Shown here piece after piece: positions 7,740-10,955 of a stretch of 10,955 bases of DNA. A program made the position numbers and the translations under genes. The stretch is from contig JAURKF010000134.1 of assembly GCA_030831885.1 (NCBI GenBank), forward strand, positions 1-10,955, read 5' to 3'. Under the pieces are notes generated by a model. The model worked only from the letters and a program-made list of their open reading frames with translations. It searched no databases and was not told the origin of the DNA. The DNA is from Flavobacteriales bacterium (GTDB lineage Bacteria > Bacteroidota > Bacteroidia > Flavobacteriales > UA16). Every line of letters starts with the position of its first letter. Position 1 is the first letter of the stretch.

Positions 7740-8152
7740 GACTTTTGTTTTACGAGTTGATCGGTAATTGAGGCAATAATCAACCAACGTACGTTATGGC
7801 CTTTGCGCACAGCTATTGCGCTATGCAACGTAGAAACGAATTCGATGATGTTGAACAACCCAATTGTGATGATATAAGCAACATATTCATTCGTAATTGT
7901 AGCCTCTCCGAACATAATAGAAACCGTCCACCAAAATCCATAACTATTGAAAAAGAAAACCACCAACTGGGATATCAAAGCTTGCGTGCAATGCCATCTT
8001 ACGAAGTAAGTAGAATTACGATTAGCTAAGAAGAAAATAAGTGTTGCTATCAAGTTAACAATGGGCAAAGGAACTCCTACAATCAGTGCCAGTAAGGACA
8101 TCAGATAACTATTGGAGGCTTTCTCCATTTCATGTTCAAGTGGAGTGTTCAT
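7736..8152 (-). CDS. DUF4870-type small integral membrane protein
   Basis: The ATG at 8152 gives 138 residues, starting MNTPLEHEMEKASNS. A further in-frame ATG at 8209 would overlap the upstream gene by 44 bases and is less likely. Hydrophobic stretches at about 16-42, 57-75, 86-105 and 118-130 suggest three to four membrane helices. The segment STYFVRWHCTQALISQ (47-62) is the signature of the DUF4870 (Tic20-like) family, whose members pack helices around a conserved H/N-x-x-QA motif; their function is unknown. It starts 13 bases after the DUF2752 stop, and its own stop overlaps the M48 start (ATGA), so the genes are likely coupled. Confidence 0.8.
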   Translation of the reverse strand: MNTPLEHEMEKASNSYLMSLLALIVGVPLPIVNLIATLIFFLANRNSTYFVRWHCTQALISQLVVFFFNSYGFWWTVSIMFGEATITNEYVAYIITIGLFNIIEFVSTLHSAIAVRKGHNVRWLIIASITDQLVKQKS

Positions 8153-8165
8153 GTTTACTCGAATG

Positions 8166-8576
8166 TCAATAACCTTTGTAATAATTCCATATCCAATTCG
8201 CGATGACAATAGCAGCTAGTGGAAAGTAAACGTCTTTCCTTTTCAGCTTCTTCTCCATCACTTGGTAATAACGAAAAAAAGAATCTCCTGATAGCAGTAT
8301 GTCGGCCAAAATCCAAACAGGTGAAACAATCATCACAACTAACACAGGGAGACCGAACGGATTTTGTTGAATTCCACGCACCACCTCACCATTCAGAATT
8401 GAAACAATCGCACGGGTTGTTCCACAGGCAGGACAAGGGAGTCCGGTAATTGTTTTAATCCAGCAAAAAGTATTACCTACCTCACTTGAACTACCTAAAT
8501 GAAGATAAAGCCATGCAAATCCGACGAAACAAACAATAAGCACTAACGCATAAAGCCTGTTACGTGAAACAGTCAT
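8166..8576 (-). CDS. DUF2752 membrane protein with CPxCGTTRA motif
   Basis: The ATG at 8576 gives 136 residues and overlaps the TM2 gene stop as TAATG. An in-frame start further upstream would run deep into that gene and is rejected. There is a membrane helix at about 8-27, then the family signature GLPCPACGTTRA (45-56), with Cys 48 and 51 as a CxxC-like pair, and two further helices at about 75-98 and 118-131. Another Cys (38) lies before the motif. DUF2752 proteins are small integral membrane proteins of unknown role; the invariant CP-CG-TRA motif suggests a redox or metal-binding site, but this is inference. The following basic segment VMEKKLKRKD lies between the second and third helices. 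Confidence 0.9.
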   Translation of the reverse strand: MTVSRNRLYALVLIVCFVGFAWLYLHLGSSSEVGNTFCWIKTITGLPCPACGTTRAIVSILNGEVVRGIQQNPFGLPVLVVMIVSPVWILADILLSGDSFFRYYQVMEKKLKRKDVYFPLAAIVIANWIWNYYKGY

Positions 8577-8914
8577 TAATACAAGAAAGATTGTATCTTT
8601 TCCATATTCTTTGCGCGGGTTGCTCCTTGGATCAGGAACCAATCTACAATTGTCCAAATGTAGAAACCTCCGCAGGTTAAAAGCTTGGCTATACCGATTC
8701 CAGTATCGCCAATTATGAAACGATCAATTCCTAAATTGCCGCCAAGGATAGAAACAATCAAACTTGTTTGAGGATCCTTGAAAGTGATGGATTGAATCAT
8801 TACCCATTTTGATTCATCCAAATTTAACAGACGGTCACGGATAACCGGAATTTGATGTGATTCGAAATACTTTGAATTTGACATGATATACATGTCCACT
8901 TTTTGAGCGTCCAT
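8576..8914 (-). CDS. TM2-domain membrane protein
   Basis: The ATG at 8914 gives 112 residues. Internal ATGs at residues 8 and 11 are alternatives, and the TTG at 8944 adds nothing recognisable. The C-terminal half is a TM2 domain (about 55-100): a DPQTSLIVSILGG stretch, then GNLGIDRFIIGD, a first helix, the turn LLTCGGFYIWTIVDWFLI and a second helix. The N-terminal half is polar with MDAQKVDMYIM and LLNLDESKW, which may be cytoplasmic. TM2 proteins are two-helix hairpins of unclear function, often near stress or membrane genes. This is the first gene of the four-gene run; TAATATTG sits 27 bases upstream of its start. Confidence 0.85.
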   Translation of the reverse strand: MDAQKVDMYIMSNSKYFESHQIPVIRDRLLNLDESKWVMIQSITFKDPQTSLIVSILGGNLGIDRFIIGDTGIGIAKLLTCGGFYIWTIVDWFLIQGATRAKNMEKIQSFLY

Positions 8915-8941
8915 AGATTTGGTGTAAAAGATTTTGTGGCC

Positions 8942-8949
8942 CAATATTA
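8942..8949 (-). promoter_or_regulatory. Candidate -7 box TAATATTG for the TM2-DUF2752-DUF4870-M48 run
   Basis: TAATATTG on the minus strand lies 27 bases upstream of the TM2 ATG, within AATATT-acat-AATATT (8943-8958), where AATATT is both directly and invertedly repeated. This could be the promoter of the operon or a protein binding site. A -33 element is not obvious. Confidence 0.35.
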
Positions 8950-8989
8950 CATAATATTCGGTTTAGACTTCTATTTAATAATTACCTAT

Positions 8990-9017
8990 AAAAAAAAAGG
9001 CGGCTGAAATGCCGCCT
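8990..9017 (-). terminator. Intrinsic terminator of gcvT
   Basis: On the minus strand the sequence reads AGGCGGC-atttca-GCCGCCT followed by a run of T (7-bp GC-rich stem 8998-9017, 6-base loop, then T tract down to 8990). This is a textbook Rho-independent terminator, 20 bases after the gcvT stop. It separates gcvT from the TM2 operon downstream. Confidence 0.93.
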
Positions 9018-9037
9018 GTACATGTATCAAGTGGTAG

Positions 9038-10138
9038 TTACGCGACCAAAAATGGGAGCTTCGTAATCTTACCCATAATTGCCTTACCTCTGATATTCAC
9101 TAGAATCTCCGACCCTGGTTTACTTTGAGCCGCTGGCACATACGCCATACCTATAGGCTTGCCCAATGTTGGGCTTTGCGTTCCGCTTGTCACCACGCCT
9201 ATGACGTTCATATTTTCATCTACCACTTCATATCCGTGGCGAGGTATTCCACGATCGATAAGCTCAAAGCCCACAAGTTTGCGAGCCGTTCCCTGCTCTT
9301 TTTGTGACTTGAAAAGTTCACAGTCGATAAATTCCTTGGTAAACTTGGTTATCCATCCCAATCCGGCTTCCATAGGCGATGTGGTATCATCGATGTCATT
9401 GCCGTACAAGCAAAATCCCATCTCGAGGCGAAGCGTATCGCGTGCGCCAAGACCGATAGGCTTAATGCCAAATTCAGCACCGGCTTCCATCACAGCATTC
9501 CACATCTTCTCAGCCACTGCATTGGGGAAATAAATCTCGCATCCACCTGCACCTGTGTATCCTGTGGTGGAAACAATGATGTTCTCGCAACCAGCGAAAG
9601 TTCCTCGTTGCACAGTATAGTATTCCATGCCAACCAGCGGCATATCGGTCAACTTTTGCATAGCCTCGAGTGCCTTAGGACCTTGCACTGCCAGCAGAGA
9701 AGTTTCATCGCTGTGATTTTCAAGTGTGGCACCAAACGAATTGTGACCTGAAATCCAAGCCCAATCTTTTTCGATGTTGGAGGCGTTCACCACCAGCATG
9801 TACAACTCTTCGTTAAATCGATACACGAGCAAATCATCCACGATACCGCCCTTTCCATTCGGCATGCACGAATACTGCACCTTACCGTCGAACAGCTTGG
9901 AAGCATCGTTGGTCGTGATACGTTGGATTAAGTCCAGTGCACCCTTGCCACACACCCAAAACTCACCCATGTGGCTCACGTCGAAAACCCCCACAGCATT
10001 GCGTACCGTGTTGTGCTCTTCAATAAGCCCTGAGTATTGCACAGGCATATTATATCCTGCAAAAGGCACCATCTTGGCGCCCAGGCGCTCGTGCACATGC
10101 GTGAGAGCGGTGTTTCTGAGAGTGGTAGTCATTTCCAT
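9038..10138 (-). CDS. gcvT: Glycine cleavage system T protein (aminomethyltransferase)
   Basis: GcvT transfers the methylene group from the aminomethyl-lipoyl H protein to tetrahydrofolate, releasing ammonia, in glycine breakdown. The 366-residue length fits the family (E. coli 364). The N-terminal [18 protein letters not shown] (25-42) and [13 protein letters not shown] (52-64) are typical, and the catalytic Asp is at 101 in [11 protein letters not shown] (98-106). [16 protein letters not shown] (191-206), [21 protein letters not shown] (229-249) and [10 protein letters not shown], the usual folate-binding and structural segments, follow. The C-terminal [18 protein letters not shown] is also intact. 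ATG at 10138 is used; the third residue is also Met, so a two-residue shorter form cannot be excluded. gcvH and gcvP are not in the window. A TAATATTG box lies four bases upstream and a strong terminator follows. Confidence 0.97.
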   Translation of the reverse strand: MEMTTTLRNTALTHVHERLGAKMVPFAGYNMPVQYSGLIEEHNTVRNAVGVFDVSHMGEFWVCGKGALDLIQRITTNDASKLFDGKVQYSCMPNGKGGIVDDLLVYRFNEELYMLVVNASNIEKDWAWISGHNSFGATLENHSDETSLLAVQGPKALEAMQKLTDMPLVGMEYYTVQRGTFAGCENIIVSTTGYTGAGGCEIYFPNAVAEKMWNAVMEAGAEFGIKPIGLGARDTLRLEMGFCLYGNDIDDTTSPMEAGLGWITKFTKEFIDCELFKSQKEQGTARKLVGFELIDRGIPRHGYEVVDENMNVIGVVTSGTQSPTLGKPIGMAYVPAAQSKPGSEILVNIRGKAIMGKITKLPFLVA

Positions 10139-10142
10139 GGGG

Positions 10143-10150
10143 CAATATTA
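10143..10150 (-). promoter_or_regulatory. Candidate -7 box TAATATTG for gcvT
   Basis: TAATATTG on the minus strand is followed by CCCC and the gcvT ATG, so the expected transcript would be nearly leaderless. The box directly abuts the left end of the octamer repeat, whose TTCAC units occupy the -33 region. No TTTG is present there. Confidence 0.4.
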
Positions 10151-10278
10151 GTGAAATAGTGAAATAGTGAAGCGGTGAAGTAGTGAAGTAGTGAAGTAGT
10201 GATGCCGTTAAGCGATACAACCTGCTCCAGACTATTTCACTACTTCACTACTTCACTACTTCACTATATCACTACTTC
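10151..10278. repeat. Octamer tandem repeat arranged as a 28-bp perfect inverted repeat
   Basis: On the plus strand, GTGAARTA-type units fill 10151-10202 (six units plus gtga). The reverse complement TAYTTCAC units fill 10233-10278. The segment 10175-10202 (three gtgaagta units plus gtga) is perfectly complementary to 10237-10264, with a 34-base spacer at 10203-10236. A transcript from either strand could therefore fold into a long AU-rich hairpin. The right arm covers the last two codons and the stop of the YceI gene. There is no U tract after the stem, so it is not a classic terminator. Confidence 0.93.
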
Positions 10279-10844
10279 CTAGAAATCTCAATATCCGCAT
10301 TCACCTGCATTTCATCCGAAGCAACGGCAGAAGGGAAGCCTGTACCTACACCAAAGTCGGTGCGCTTAATGGTTCCGGTCACCTTGAATCCCGCAACATC
10401 AATTCCTTGTTTAGTCTGGATAGTAGCGTTGTGATGAGCCTTCAATTCCACAGGCTTAGTAACACCATGCATGGTAAGATCGCCTTTGATAACGTAATCC
10501 TTGTCGGCCACCTTTTTCATTGAGCTGCTCTTGAAGGTAATGGTTGGAAACTTCGCCGCATCCAAAAATTCGGGAGTTTGAAGGTGACCATCGCGGCCCT
10601 CTGAACCTGTATAAATGCTATTAGCTTGAGCAGTCAACTCGATTTTTGCATCCGAAAAATCCGCAGCCGATGCGCTTACCTGCACATCTACTTTTTTGAA
10701 TTCGCCCTGCAATTCAGCGATGCCTTGGTGATTTAAAGTAAAGCCCAAGCGAGAGTGCGAAGAATCGATACCCCAGTTTGTTACTTCGATTGCTGTGAAT
10801 GAGAATGTGGCCAATACCGCGGCCGAAAGGATGAGTTTTTTCAT
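10272..10844 (-). CDS. YceI-family periplasmic lipocalin-like protein
   Basis: The ATG at 10844 gives 190 residues; an in-frame TTG at 10868 is rejected because the signal peptide starts naturally at MKKLILSAAVLATFSFTA. After cleavage near residue 20 the mature protein begins about EVTNWGIDSSHSRLGFTL, the usual YceI opening. It continues with the SIYTGSEGRDGHLQTPEFLDAAKFPTITFKS segment (about 81-111), where the D-x-HL and FPTITF motifs are family hallmarks, and with YVIKGDLTMHGVTKPVEL and a closing DFGVGTGFPSAVASDEMQVNADIEI. YceI proteins form a lipocalin-like barrel that binds isoprenoid or other long-chain lipids; their role is unclear, often stress-linked. The last two codons and the stop lie in the octamer repeat. 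The ligand cannot be read from sequence. Confidence 0.93.
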   Translation of the reverse strand: MKKLILSAAVLATFSFTAIEVTNWGIDSSHSRLGFTLNHQGIAELQGEFKKVDVQVSASAADFSDAKIELTAQANSIYTGSEGRDGHLQTPEFLDAAKFPTITFKSSSMKKVADKDYVIKGDLTMHGVTKPVELKAHHNATIQTKQGIDVAGFKVTGTIKRTDFGVGTGFPSAVASDEMQVNADIEISRK

Positions 10845-10922
10845 GTTGGATTTGATTTTAGAATGCAAAATTGAATTTGATGAAGTCCTAAAACATTGAT
10901 GCAGGTTAAGAGTTCACGAATT

Positions 10923-10955
10923 GGGGACTGGGGACTGGGGACTGGGGACTGAGGA
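10923..10955. repeat. GGGGACT heptamer tandem repeat, cut by window edge
   Basis: Four exact copies of ggggact (10923-10950) are followed by gagga, a degenerate start of a further unit, where the window ends. The repeat lies upstream of the YceI gene. By analogy with the two other repeat elements in this window, inverted copies may lie just beyond the edge, but that is inference. Confidence 0.8.

Noticed and set aside
1..10955. A defence system or mobile island
   Set aside because: No nuclease, toxin-antitoxin, integrase, transposase or restriction gene is visible, and the gene content is housekeeping and envelope related.

Overview
The window looks like a chromosomal segment of a Bacteroidota bacterium, most likely of the Flavobacteriales type. 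The reasons are a secreted protein with a type IX secretion (T9SS) C-terminal sorting domain, the lack of clear Shine-Dalgarno sequences, AT-rich promoter-like boxes of the TAnnTTTG type close to start codons, and a TM2/DUF2752/DUF4870 gene set seen in this phylum. No mobile element, tRNA, rRNA or CRISPR array is visible. Coding density is high and no gene-free stretch exceeds about 200 bases.

Left part, minus strand: the 5' half of a photolyase/cryptochrome-related (DPRP) gene runs off the left edge (1-757). A 195-base gap without any recognised gene separates it from a T9SS-secreted protein built of two related beta-rich domains (953-2338). A 202-base gap with a heptamer tandem repeat follows, then a membrane-anchored Cys-type glutathione peroxidase (2541-3116).

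Middle, plus strand: divergent from the peroxidase is prfC (release factor 3), which overlaps a small P-loop kinase-like gene by one base (TAATG). After 89 bases come a class I methyltransferase-like gene and a GT-A-type glycosyltransferase-like gene, 9 bases apart, which may modify a surface glycan.

Right part, minus strand: a tight four-gene run (TM2, DUF2752, DUF4870, M48 metalloprotease; 8914 down to 6924) has one TAATG and one ATGA stop/start overlap. It converges on the glycosyltransferase gene with only 12 bases between stop codons. Upstream lie gcvT (glycine cleavage T protein), with a strong intrinsic terminator, and a periplasmic YceI-family protein.

Apart from the genes, the most notable structure is a set of three intergenic repeat elements made of 7- or 8-base units. 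Two clearly carry unit copies in both orientations; one of these forms a perfect 28-bp inverted repeat between yceI and gcvT. A recurring TAATATTG box sits just upstream of three genes. Nothing here is convincing as a new defence or metabolic system; the membrane operon and the repeat elements are the best candidates for follow-up.
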